The notes: generated by a model not told the origin, from the letters alone. Shown: positions 1 through 7,958, counted from the stretch's first letter. The stretch: 25,125 nt of DNA from CAZRAL01 sp964598005 (GCA_964598005.1 CAZRAL010000041.1:1-25125), one strand, 5' to 3'. A program made the numbers and translations.

Positions 1-180
1 CATGAACGCTAACGCTGGCGCGGCTGTCAGGGCTTTTGCAGGGACGACTATTTAGTGCGATGGTCGAGGCACTGCGCAACCGTGGCGGCGCATAGCACAA
101 GATACCTGCCGGACATATCGAACTGTGCAATGTGCTGATTGCCGTTCGAACAAGTGCGGCATCTGTGGCTGGAAAATAAT
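1..180. other. no supportable gene
   Basis: No convincing coding region is visible here. One short open frame on the plus strand runs from about position 6 to a TAG near 98 (it reads ...FSAMVEALRNRGGA) but it is bounded on both sides by stops, has no ribosome binding site and no family I recognise. It could be the eroded end of a gene or chance. Together with the inverted-repeat element at 181-317 this leaves the first 320 bases without a gene. Confidence 0.4.
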
Positions 181-320
181 AGACTTCTTTCGAAACTTGC
201 TGCGCTTAATATAACGGTGTTGCACAGGGGCTCAAAATCCTCATTTACTCCCTTGTAAACTGCAGTTTTTCGCCGCCATGTGCTTGTCTTCGCTCGCGAC
301 AGTTTCGAAAGAAGTCTAAT
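178..320. mobile_element. MITE-like element with 17-18 bp perfect terminal inverted repeats
   Basis: AGACTTCTTTCGAAACT at 181-197 returns as its exact reverse complement at 301-317, giving 17 bp perfect terminal inverted repeats (18 bp if the flanking T/A pair at 180/318 is counted). The trinucleotide AAT lies directly outside both ends (178-180 and 318-320), as a 3-bp target duplication would. The interior of about 100 bp is too short for a transposase and holds a 12-bp perfect palindrome, AAACTGCAGTTT, at 257-268. The layout fits a non-autonomous miniature transposable element or two abutting insertion-sequence ends; the parent family is not identified. The right end lies directly behind the stop codon of the minus-strand gene 321-806. 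Confidence 0.6.
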
Positions 321-806
321 TTACGTTGCAGAAGGTTTGGTCCACTCTTCCTGCGCCAGACCCAAAATATAAGTGGAAAACTTTGCATCTTCGCCGCGCA
401 ACAAAGTGGGTAAGCGATTATAGAAATTTTCCCGCCGGCACCATTCGCGCATGTAATCTTCCCATGAATTCCAGCGCCGCGCCTTTTCACCGCTCATATT
501 GGGCTGATAGGCGACCAGGTACGCCCGCTCGAACAGCGAAATCAACATGTCGAAAATAACCAGCATGCGTTCTTCCTGCTCGGCAGTCGGGTTAGGCAAG
601 GCTGTGTTGGTACGCAAGCGCAGATCTGCATTCTCCAGCACAATTTTCAGAAATTCGTTATAGGCATTCGCCAGTATCTGGTATTCCTCTTCCTCTTCGT
701 TATTGCGTTCGCGGCGTTGTTCCCAGACAAAAATGGCGATGGCAATCGGCAATCCGATTACAGTCACAATAAAGCTCAGCAATTCCCACGTATCTTTAGC
801 GCTCAT
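321..806 (-). CDS. hypothetical membrane-anchored protein
   Basis: I do not recognise the family. The ATG at 806 gives 161 residues; a TTG seven codons earlier would extend it, but neither start has a clear Shine-Dalgarno sequence. Residues about 5-26 form one hydrophobic segment (LLSFIVTVIGLPIAIAIFVW), followed by a basic/acidic stretch with five consecutive glutamates and a mostly helical soluble part rich in Glu, Arg and Leu. This suggests an N-terminally anchored protein with a cytoplasmic helical domain. No catalytic motif is evident. It is divergently oriented from yaeQ with about 160 bp between them. Its stop codon sits right at the edge of the inverted-repeat element 178-320, so the present C-terminus might be a truncation. 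The protein looks real (sustained charge pattern, plausible codon use), but its function is unknown. Confidence 0.6.
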   Translation of the reverse strand: MSAKDTWELLSFIVTVIGLPIAIAIFVWEQRRERNNEEEEEYQILANAYNEFLKIVLENADLRLRTNTALPNPTAEQEERMLVIFDMLISLFERAYLVAYQPNMSGEKARRWNSWEDYMREWCRRENFYNRLPTLLRGEDAKFSTYILGLAQEEWTKPSAT

Positions 807-970
807 ATGCAGATGGTATCGCGGCAAATCGATGTTGTGAAGTCAGCAATAGTGAGGACGTAAAATAGCGGTTTCCTGCGTTGAGAAGCTGATGCCGTTG
901 CAGAATCGCTGCAATCTGCGCCCCAAAACCAGCCATAATCCACCCTTCCCTCTTTTCCCGGAAAATCGCT

Positions 971-1519
971 GTGGCGCTCAAGGCAACTATCCATAAAATC
1001 GAATTGCAAATTTCGGATCTGGATCGTCATTACTACGCCACGCATTCGCTGACCGTGGCGCGCCATCCATCTGAAACCAATGAGCGCATGATGGTGCGTT
1101 TACTGGCGTTTGCCATGTTTGCTGACGAAAGACTGATGTTTGGCCGCGGCTTATCGACTGAAGATGAGCCTGCATTATGGAAAAAAGATTTGACCGGCAA
1201 TATCGAATACTGGATCGATGTTGGTTTGCCGGACGAGCGTGAATTGCGCAAGGCGGCGGGGCGCGCCCGTCAAGTGGTATTGCTGGCTTATGGGGGTAAA
1301 GGTGTAGGTATCTGGTGGAATCAGAACAAAGCTGCCCTCGAACGACTGGACAACCTGACCATCATCGAGCTTCCTTTCGATAGCACACAGGCGCTGGCAA
1401 AACTGGCTGATCGCGCGATGGAAATCAATGCCACACTGCAAAGTGGACATCTCTGGCTGGGCAATACGACCGAAACGGTTTTGATCGAGCCGCTTAAGTT
1501 ACAAGAGGTGAAGGCATAA
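971..1519 (+). CDS. yaeQ: YaeQ family protein
   Basis: The 182-residue product matches E. coli YaeQ along its length as I recall that sequence: the opening MALKATIHK, the LTVARHPSETNERMMVRLLAF block (residues about 27-47), the ADERLMFGRGL...DEPALW segment, and GLPDERELRKA. YaeQ proteins have a PD-(D/E)XK nuclease-like fold; their biological role is not settled, and early E. coli work linked the gene to suppression of RfaH loss. The start is a GTG at 971, chosen because it gives the conserved N-terminus; the upstream region has no strong Shine-Dalgarno sequence. Length equals the family norm, so the gene looks intact. It stands alone, divergent from the hypothetical gene 321-806, and is followed by a MITE-like hairpin at 1546-1600 that could double as a transcription stop. 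Confidence 0.93.
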   Translation: MALKATIHKIELQISDLDRHYYATHSLTVARHPSETNERMMVRLLAFAMFADERLMFGRGLSTEDEPALWKKDLTGNIEYWIDVGLPDERELRKAAGRARQVVLLAYGGKGVGIWWNQNKAALERLDNLTIIELPFDSTQALAKLADRAMEINATLQSGHLWLGNTTETVLIEPLKLQEVKA

Positions 1520-1541
1520 AACAGAATTTTCAAAATTTGCT

Positions 1542-1604
1542 ATAGGGAACCTCTGAATAAGTTCCACATGATCCATGGAGGAGACTTAATCAGAGGTTTC
1601 ATAG
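1542..1604. mobile_element. 55-bp MITE-like element with 4-bp target duplication
   Basis: GGAACCTCTGAATAAG at 1546-1561 faces an inverted near copy (reverse complement GAAACCTCTGATTAAG) at 1585-1600, and both arms continue inward to a CATG. The element is therefore two terminal repeats almost back to back. ATAG directly precedes it (1542-1545) and directly follows it (1601-1604), a perfect 4-bp candidate target duplication. Further copies of the same arm occur at 22920-22944 and 25000-25024. Four-base duplications are common for IS5-family elements, but assignment to that family is inference. The transcript would fold into a hairpin between yaeQ and the oxidoreductase gene. Confidence 0.6.
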
Positions 1605-1776
1605 GTTTACCATAGCCGTTGATACAACTTTTTCGCAGGCGAAATAATGCCTTTCCGGTATACTTGCACGCGCCTTTTGACGGGAACACAATTCTCGAAA
1701 AAATAGCGTCTGGCGTGCCGGAACGGAATGGTCCCACACACGTCAAAACCCCAGAACACAATTTTGAGGAGCTCGA

Positions 1777-4700
1777 ATGTCTGCCGTCCCATCGTCGCCC
1801 ATCCACGCCCCCGTTTCATCTTCATCTCCCACTGCTTTCGCATCCGTTTCGCTTGACGACAAATATCTGCTGAATCACGGCCGGGTTTATTTGACCGGCA
1901 CGCAAGCGCTGGTGCGCCTGCCGATGATTCAGCGTCAGCGCGATCTGGCGGCGGGGCTGAATACCGCCGGTTTTATCTCCGGCTATCGCGGCTCGCCGCT
2001 GGGTGGCTATGATCAGGCGCTGTGGAAAGCCAAAAAATTCCTTCAGGATAATCACATCTTTTTTACCCCTGGTGTGAATGAGGAACTGGCGGCCACGGCA
2101 GTATGGGGATCGCAGCAGGTTGGGCTGTTTGCAGGGGCAAAATACGACGGTGTTTTTGGCATCTGGTACGGCAAAGGCCCGGGGGTGGATCGCTCGGGTG
2201 ACGTATTCAAGCACGCCAATGCGGCGGGCTCCTCCAAGCATGGCGGCGTATTGCTGGTGGCGGGTGACGACCACGCCTGCAAATCCTCGACGTTGCCGCA
2301 TCAGTCCGAACATATTTTCGATGCCGCGATGATCCCGGTGTTGTATCCGACCGGCGTACAGGAAATCATCGATCTGGGGCTGCATGGCATTGCCATGTCG
2401 CGCTATTCGGGCCTCTATGTGGCTTTCAAATGCGTTTCCGACACCGTGGATGCCTCGGCTTCCGTACTCATTGATCTCGATCAGCCGCATATTCAATTGC
2501 CCACGGATTTCCCCCTGCCCGCCTCCGGCCTCTCGCTGCGCTGGCCGGATACCCCGCTGGAGCAGGAATTGCGCTTGCAACACGACAAGATTTATGCCGC
2601 GCTGGCGTACTGCCGCATCAACCAGCTTAACCGCGTCACCATCGATGCACCCCATCCCAAACTGGGCATTATTGCCTCTGGCAAGAGCTATCTGGATGTA
2701 CTTCAGGCGCTGGAAGATTTGGGCATCGACGAACGTCACGCCGCTGAAATCGGCATTCGGCTGATGAAAGTGGCGATGCCCTGGCCGCTGGAACCTACCT
2801 CGTTGCGCGAATTTGCGCTGGGGCTGGATGAAATTCTGGTGGTCGAAGAAAAACGCCAGTTGATCGAATATCAAATGAAGGAACAACTTTATAACTGGCG
2901 CGATGACGTTCGCCCGCGCGTGATCGGCAAGTACGACGAGCACGGCGAATGGGAAATGGCGCGCTCGGAATGGTTGCTACCCTCGGCGGGCGAGCTGACA
3001 CCCGCCATGATCGCGCGCGTGATCGCCAAACGTATCGCCAGGTTTTATACCTCCAAAATTGTCGAGGCACGCCTCAAATTTATCGAGGACAAGGAAGCGG
3101 CATTGGAACGGCCGCGCGCAAAGATGTCGCGTGTGCCCACCTTCTGCTCGGGTTGCCCGCATAACACCTCCACCAAGGTGCCGGAAGGCTCCAAAGCCCT
3201 GGCCGGTATCGGCTGCCACTATATGGCCACCTGGATTCGTCCCGAAGAGACCATGACCTTCACGCAAATGGGCGGTGAAGGTGTGCCATGGGTCGGCATT
3301 CAACCGTTCACCGAAACCAAACACATTTTCGCCAATCTGGGCGACGGCACGTATTATCACTCCGGTCTGCTGGCGATTCGGGCTGCGATTGCCGCCAAGG
3401 TCAACATCACCTACAAAATTCTGTTCAACGATGCCGTAGCGATGACCGGCGGTCAACCTATCGATGGGCCGCTTACCGTCCCGATGATCACTCAACAGGT
3501 GCATTCCGAAGGCGTAGGCAAAGTGGTCGTGGTCACCGACGAACCAGAAAAATATCAGGGGGTGGCTGGCTTGGCGCCGGGCGTAACCGTGCATCACCGC
3601 GACGAGCTAGATGCCATTCAGCGCATGCTGCGTGACACGCCGGGCACAACGATTCTGGTTTACGACCAGACTTGCGCTGCTGAAAAACGCCGCCGGCGCA
3701 AACGCGGCACTTTCCCCGATCCGCAAAAACGTGTCGTTATCAATGAACTGGTGTGCGAAGGCTGCGGCGATTGCAGCAAGAAATCGAACTGTGTTTCTGT
3801 CTCACCATTGGAAACCGAATTTGGCCGCAAGCGCATAATCGATCAAAGTTCCTGCAACAAGGATTTTTCCTGTGTAAAGGGATTCTGCCCCAGCTTTGTC
3901 ACCATTGAAGGAGGGCAGCTTAAAAAGAAAAAACCGGTTGTGCAGGAAGTCATGATGACATTGCCCGAGCCAACTTTGCCGGCGCTGGATCGACCCTGGG
4001 GAATTCTGGTCACCGGTGTAGGTGGCACAGGCGTGGTAACTATTGGCGCATTGTTGGGCATGGCGGGCCACCTCGAAAACAAAGGGATTGCGGTGTTGGA
4101 TATGACTGGCCTTGCGCAAAAAGGCGGCAGCGTTTATACCCATGTGCGGATTGCTGAGAAACCCGAGCACATCCACGCCGTGCGTATTGCAGCGGGCGAA
4201 GCCAATGCGGTATTGGGCTGCGACATGATTGTTTCGACCAGCGACGAAGCTATTGCCAAAATGCAAAGAGGCGTGACAAGTGGTGTCGTCAATAGCGATG
4301 TGGCCACTACTAGTGAATTTATCAAGAATCCCGATCTACATATTCCGGTTGCGGAAATGCAGGAAGTACTGAAGGATGCCATGACAGCAGTCGATTTCGT
4401 CGATGCTACGGGCCTGACTACTGCTTTGCTTGGCGACGCAATTTATACCAACCCTTTCATCATGGGTTATGCCTGGCAAAAGGGTTTGATTCCTTTGACG
4501 CTGGCCTCGATCATGCGTGCCATTGAATTGAACGGTACGGCAGTCGAAAAGAACAAGCAGGCGTTCGACTGGGGCCGCCGTGCAGCAGTCGATCTGCGCG
4601 CCGTGCAAAAGGTGGCTATTCCCCCAGAAACCAAGCCCGAATCGCAACGTCTCTCGCAATCGGTCGAGGAAATGGTCGAACGCCGCAAGGTCTTCCTGAC

Positions 4701-5337
4701 TGATTATCAAAATGCTGCCTATGCTCAGCGCTATTTAGCATTGGTAAGCAAGGTGCAAAAATTGGAGGCTGAAAAATTCCCAGCGCGGAAAGCGCTTTCC
4801 GCTGCTGTGGCACGCTATGCCTTCAAGCTAATGGCTTATAAGGATGAGTACGAAGTTGCACGCTTATACAGCCAAACCGATTTTGTAAAACGGGTCGCCG
4901 ATCAATTCGAAGGCGATTACAAACTCACCTTTCACCTCGCGCCGCCGATTATGAACAAACCAGACCCGGTAACAGGCGAACCGAAAAAAAGCCTGTTCGG
5001 CCCCTGGATGATGACGGCATTCAAACTGCTCGCCAAACTCAAAGGCTTGCGTGGCACAGCCTTCGATATTTTTGGTTATACCGAGGAGCGCAAGACGGAA
5101 CGTCAATTGATCACCGATTATGAAAAGATGCTGAATGAATTATTGAGCAAGCTTTCAGCTGACAATTATGATGTTGCGGTGGATATCGCTTCAATTCCAG
5201 AATACATCCGTGGTTATGGCCCGGTGAAGCATAAGCATTTGATTGAAGCGAAAAAGCGCGAAGCCGAATTATTGGAAAAATTCCGTAATCCTCTCGCTGG
5301 AACGACCCGGGAAATACGCGTAAAGGTAGCAGCGTAA
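1777..5337 (+). CDS. fused indolepyruvate ferredoxin oxidoreductase family protein
   Basis: This is a single-chain 1186-residue enzyme of the indolepyruvate:ferredoxin oxidoreductase family, which decarboxylates aryl or branched 2-oxoacids to acyl-CoA and passes electrons to an acceptor in the cytoplasm. Domain order: pyruvate-oxidoreductase-like N-terminal part (about 30-450); thiamine-diphosphate domain with GDG at 522-524 and the paired ND at 551-552; an iron-sulfur segment with C660-x2-C663-x2-C666-x5-C672 and a second set C693, C699, C704; a gamma (IorB-like) domain opening with GVGGTGVV near 747; and a C-terminal extension (about 970-1180, DUF6537-like). Archaeal enzymes split alpha and beta into two genes; the fused form is frequent in proteobacteria. 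Start: ATG after GAGGAG with a 5-base gap. It stands alone, without an adjacent amino-acid or phenylacetate gene. Exact substrate uncertain. Confidence 0.93.
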   Translation: MSAVPSSPIHAPVSSSSPTAFASVSLDDKYLLNHGRVYLTGTQALVRLPMIQRQRDLAAGLNTAGFISGYRGSPLGGYDQALWKAKKFLQDNHIFFTPGVNEELAATAVWGSQQVGLFAGAKYDGVFGIWYGKGPGVDRSGDVFKHANAAGSSKHGGVLLVAGDDHACKSSTLPHQSEHIFDAAMIPVLYPTGVQEIIDLGLHGIAMSRYSGLYVAFKCVSDTVDASASVLIDLDQPHIQLPTDFPLPASGLSLRWPDTPLEQELRLQHDKIYAALAYCRINQLNRVTIDAPHPKLGIIASGKSYLDVLQALEDLGIDERHAAEIGIRLMKVAMPWPLEPTSLREFALGLDEILVVEEKRQLIEYQMKEQLYNWRDDVRPRVIGKYDEHGEWEMARSEWLLPSAGELTPAMIARVIAKRIARFYTSKIVEARLKFIEDKEAALERPRAKMSRVPTFCSGCPHNTSTKVPEGSKALAGIGCHYMATWIRPEETMTFTQMGGEGVPWVGIQPFTETKHIFANLGDGTYYHSGLLAIRAAIAAKVNITYKILFNDAVAMTGGQPIDGPLTVPMITQQVHSEGVGKVVVVTDEPEKYQGVAGLAPGVTVHHRDELDAIQRMLRDTPGTTILVYDQTCAAEKRRRRKRGTFPDPQKRVVINELVCEGCGDCSKKSNCVSVSPLETEFGRKRIIDQSSCNKDFSCVKGFCPSFVTIEGGQLKKKKPVVQEVMMTLPEPTLPALDRPWGILVTGVGGTGVVTIGALLGMAGHLENKGIAVLDMTGLAQKGGSVYTHVRIAEKPEHIHAVRIAAGEANAVLGCDMIVSTSDEAIAKMQRGVTSGVVNSDVATTSEFIKNPDLHIPVAEMQEVLKDAMTAVDFVDATGLTTALLGDAIYTNPFIMGYAWQKGLIPLTLASIMRAIELNGTAVEKNKQAFDWGRRAAVDLRAVQKVAIPPETKPESQRLSQSVEEMVERRKVFLTDYQNAAYAQRYLALVSKVQKLEAEKFPARKALSAAVARYAFKLMAYKDEYEVARLYSQTDFVKRVADQFEGDYKLTFHLAPPIMNKPDPVTGEPKKSLFGPWMMTAFKLLAKLKGLRGTAFDIFGYTEERKTERQLITDYEKMLNELLSKLSADNYDVAVDIASIPEYIRGYGPVKHKHLIEAKKREAELLEKFRNPLAGTTREIRVKVAA

Positions 5338-5830
5338 AGGCAGCAGGGACTTTGACTTCCATTTGCAGGGGCTTGTAGCGCAGCGTTTATAACGGATGTT
5401 ACGCACGGCTGAGGAAAAATTTACCGGAAAGCTGTTTTTACAGAAAAATCGCTTGGCTTCTACACAGCCTCAATGTTTCAGCAACCCATGACCAGACTTC
5501 CCCCTTTTACAAAGGGGATCGAGGGGGATTTTCGGTGCTTACCGCTGGAACAGCGACCACAAATCTCCCCTCCGCCCCTCTTTTTCAAAGAGGGGAACTG
5601 CTGCTGTTTGAAACAACCGCTGCTGCATTCTACTGAGGAAAATTTTTTCAACGAAAAAGCCATTTTTACAAACAAGTCGTTTTGCCTCTGCGTAACATCA
5701 GTTTTATAACGGCAAATAAAAATTGAGACGGGTTCCATAGCGCCCACCCGGAAACGGTGCATACGGTTGTAGCCAACGGGAATGGTAATGGCTGTTAATT
5801 ATTGGCGGTCGTGTGGTAGCATCGCCGCAC
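5338..5830. other. repeat-rich intergenic region
   Basis: No gene is supported in these 490 bases. The centre holds the composite palindrome described at 5497-5597. Around it lies a looser inverted pair sharing GATGTTACGCA: plus strand near 5395-5405, and its complement TGCGTAACATC near 5690-5700, each next to a TTATAAC-like run, so the whole 330-bp block may be one compound element. No terminator for the upstream oxidoreductase gene is obvious apart from these hairpins. Short open frames here are G/C-run artefacts of the palindromes. Confidence 0.5.
5497..5597 (+). repeat. composite extragenic palindrome, copy 1
   Basis: Two different GC palindromes frame a short spacer. The first (5497-5530) has the form CCCCCTTTTAC-AAAGGGG followed by ATCGAGGGGGATT. 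The second (5562-5597) reads CTCCCCTCCGCCCCTC then TTTTTCAAAGAGGGG. The spacer contains a small perfect hairpin, CGCTG-GAA-CAGCG (5543-5555). The same three-part arrangement occurs in opposite orientation at 24857-24983, so this is a dispersed repeat of REP/BIME-like architecture and not a chance palindrome. Possible roles are transcript 3'-end protection or termination after the oxidoreductase gene; these are inferences. Confidence 0.7.
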
Positions 5831-7390
5831 ATGCCAACTCGCCTTTCTTCTTTTACGAAATCCATTGATGCCGAGCTGCACAACCTGCTGTTCGGCAAAG
5901 CCCCATACCGCCCGCAACAAATCAGTGCCTGCCTGGCCGCGGCGGGGTTGTTGCGCGGCAGGGCCGCCAGCAGTTTTGTTACGGCTGCACTGGACCTGTG
6001 CCGCGAGCTTTATCTGGCGGGCCGTTCCCCGGAGGCGGTGCCGGTGGCCCGCACCTGTGTGGAGTTGGCAAACCGGCGCGGCGAAATGGCGTTGCGCATT
6101 CGCGCCCACACCGCGCTGGGCAATCTGCTGGGCGATTGCGGCGATCTGATCAGCGCCGCGCAGCAGCACCGCGAAAGTTTGGCACTGGCTGAAAGTGGTG
6201 ATGATAAACGCAATATTGCCATCGCCTATAGCAATCTGGGCGTGATGTATAACTATGCCTCCGATTACCGGGCGTCGATTGGTTATCATCAACGCGCCAT
6301 TGATGTGTTACCTAAATCGATGGATGGTGAATTGTTTTATCGTGCGTGTCTCAATATCGCCGATAACTGCATTATCCTAAACAGGATGCAGCAAGGATTA
6401 AAGGCTATCCAACATTGCACGGCTATTGAGGCAACAGCAACCATTCCTCCTCATAGCCTGGTGTTGATGCGCCGCAATCATATCCGGCTGCTGATTCAGG
6501 CCGGTCGTCTCGACGATGTCCCCACGGTGCTGTCCGAGTTGAAAGAGTTGGTTGAAGACCACCACACGATGCGGGGGGAACTGGCTTTGTGCCTCTCGCG
6601 GGGCGTCTTTGCGGTAGCCCGCAGCCGTACCGATTTGGGCCGCACCCTGCTGGCGCAGGCGCTGGAGATGGCCGAAGCGGCAGCCTATGGCAGGGGCGAT
6701 ACCCTGATCGCCCTCGAACAAGCCGAAAAAGCCGCAGGCAATCGCCGCGCGGCTGCAAATTGGCTGGCGCAGATCGTTGCGCTGGCCAGCAACGAATCGC
6801 TGAAAAAAGAACGCCTCTGCGTAGAGCTGGCGAACGCCGGCGCGCAATCCTCGCACGATCTTGCGCTGAGCGAACGGGACTGGAAAATGCTTTCCCTGCT
6901 GCATTTGCCCGCCAAGATGATCGCCGAACAAGTCCATATCAAGGAGGATACGGTGCGCAAATATCTGGCGGAGATCTATCGCACCATCGGCGCAGGCAAC
7001 AAAACCGATGCCGCCATTTGGTACCAGAAACAACTCATGGCAAAAAATCGCCCCGCTGCGATACATTTCAGCCACCCCGGTTTTACCACTTTTGTGCTGC
7101 AGCAGGGGTTGCGCGCCGCGCTGGGTTGGTTCCATGCGGTATTGCAGCCCCACGATTGCGAGTTATTGCTGCAGCTCGAGCACCGCGCTAATATGCCGAC
7201 CGCACTCGCCGTTGCCCCCATCGAAGATATGCGCTGGCATATGGCCGGGTTTTTCCACCACCAGCGCAATCAAAATAACGACGCGGCAGTCAGCTCGGCA
7301 ACATGGCTCTACTGCGCCATCCTGCGCCGCCTGCAACTGCAAACCGAAGGCGATGCGGCGTACCCTGCCGCCGATTTTCCACAAATGTGA
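5831..7390 (+). CDS. TPR protein with LuxR-type helix-turn-helix
   Basis: The 519-residue product combines tetratricopeptide-like helical repeats (clearest at about residues 90-165, with ALGNLLGDCGD and the AYSNLGVMYNYASDYRASI unit) and a LuxR/GerE-like DNA-binding segment at about 345-400 (LSERDWKMLSLL...AEQVHIKEDTVRKYLAEIY). No receiver or nucleotide-binding domain is seen, so it is probably a one-component regulator whose helical part senses a protein or peptide partner. Unusually, about 115 residues follow the helix-turn-helix, whereas LuxR-type domains are normally C-terminal. The ATG at 5831 was preferred over an in-frame GTG at 5813; neither has a convincing ribosome binding site. The next long gene on the same strand is the RHS toxin, 580 bp downstream, so it may control that locus, but no binding site proves this. 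Confidence 0.75.
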   Translation: MPTRLSSFTKSIDAELHNLLFGKAPYRPQQISACLAAAGLLRGRAASSFVTAALDLCRELYLAGRSPEAVPVARTCVELANRRGEMALRIRAHTALGNLLGDCGDLISAAQQHRESLALAESGDDKRNIAIAYSNLGVMYNYASDYRASIGYHQRAIDVLPKSMDGELFYRACLNIADNCIILNRMQQGLKAIQHCTAIEATATIPPHSLVLMRRNHIRLLIQAGRLDDVPTVLSELKELVEDHHTMRGELALCLSRGVFAVARSRTDLGRTLLAQALEMAEAAAYGRGDTLIALEQAEKAAGNRRAAANWLAQIVALASNESLKKERLCVELANAGAQSSHDLALSERDWKMLSLLHLPAKMIAEQVHIKEDTVRKYLAEIYRTIGAGNKTDAAIWYQKQLMAKNRPAAIHFSHPGFTTFVLQQGLRAALGWFHAVLQPHDCELLLQLEHRANMPTALAVAPIEDMRWHMAGFFHHQRNQNNDAAVSSATWLYCAILRRLQLQTEGDAAYPAADFPQM

Positions 7391-7408
7391 GCTGAACTTT
7401 CCACAAAT
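7376..7408. repeat. 11-bp direct repeats 22 bp apart
   Basis: TTTCCACAAAT occurs at 7376-7386 and again at 7398-7408, exactly 22 bp (two helical turns) apart, straddling the stop codon of the TPR/LuxR gene. Tandem sites on one face of the helix can bind a dimeric regulator. They also resemble weak DnaA boxes (one and two mismatches from TTATCCACA). Function is unproven and chance cannot be excluded. Confidence 0.3.
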
Positions 7409-7502
7409 ATGGAATGCAGAGGGGGGAGCGAGCATGCTACTTTGACGGAATGTTAACGGCTGACAACAAACCCGCTCCCTTTCTTTTCCGCCTTGCCGGC
7501 GA

Positions 7503-7676
7503 TCAGGCTTTGCTTGATCGCGGCGATATCGGCGCGACGACTAGCCAGTTAACATCTTGCTCGCCTCCGGCGACCCAAGCCGCTTCTGTGCCGTTCAGCT
7601 GGGCAAGTGGAGAGTGTTGCTGGCTGTGGTGATCTTCCGCGCCATGGCCGATTGGGATGTCGATGCGTGTATTCAT
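7503..7676 (-). CDS. possible small His/Gln-rich protein
   Basis: A 57-residue ORF starts at the ATG at 7676 behind AAAGGAAA with a gap of about seven bases, a better ribosome binding site than most genes here have. The protein opens MNTRIDIPIGHGAEDHH, continues with a polar Ser/Gln stretch and ends with a Trp-containing segment (EAAWVAGGEQDVNWLVV) and a basic tail. There is no signal peptide, no membrane helix and no cysteine. An in-frame extension to 144 residues exists upstream but lacks a start signal. I do not recognise a family. It is convergent with the TPR/LuxR gene and divergent from the RHS gene. It might be a regulatory or signalling peptide, or a non-functional frame. Confidence 0.35.
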   Translation of the reverse strand: MNTRIDIPIGHGAEDHHSQQHSPLAQLNGTEAAWVAGGEQDVNWLVVAPISPRSSKA

Positions 7677-7936
7677 GCTGTGTTTTCCTTTCATGAGATT
7701 AAAAAATGGGGTGGACTGTTCGTGATACAAAACGTTAAACAAAACCCCGACGTTAATATGCCCTAAAAGAAGGCAGATGGAAGATTTTGGCCCATACAAT
7801 ATGAGAACATGTTCACATCCCTGTCGCATTCGCCGCTGTCCTTCCGGGAAACATACAACGCGAGGAAACGGCTGTTGATAATGGTGTTGCCTACAAGCAG
7901 ATTCCTCACTGCAACCTGTGTGGTTAGTTAGGAACA

Positions 7937-7958
7937 AAAATAATGCCTGTATTATTTT
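7937..7958. promoter_or_regulatory. AT-rich inverted repeat before RHS start
   Basis: AAAATAAT, GCCTGT, ATTATTTT is a perfect 8-bp inverted repeat with a 6-base loop, ending 13 bases before the RHS ATG and overlapping the approach to its AGGGA ribosome binding site. It could be an operator or a weak hairpin influencing translation. No protein can be named as its ligand. Confidence 0.3.

Noticed and set aside
898..914. TTGCAG-AATCG-CTGCAA palindrome upstream of yaeQ as an operator
   Set aside because: Only 6-bp arms in a divergent intergenic region; too short to separate from chance without conservation data.
1822..2943. 373-codon minus-strand frame opposite the oxidoreductase gene
   Set aside because: The product resembles no protein family and lies entirely inside a well-supported enzyme gene; it is a shadow of its codon bias.
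5473..5762. Overlapping small frames on both strands in the palindrome region
   Set aside because: They consist of translated C/G-run palindromes without start signals.
7375..7383. DnaA box or replication origin
   Set aside because: Only one near-match and one weaker match to TTATCCACA, with no AT-rich unwinding region or origin genes nearby.
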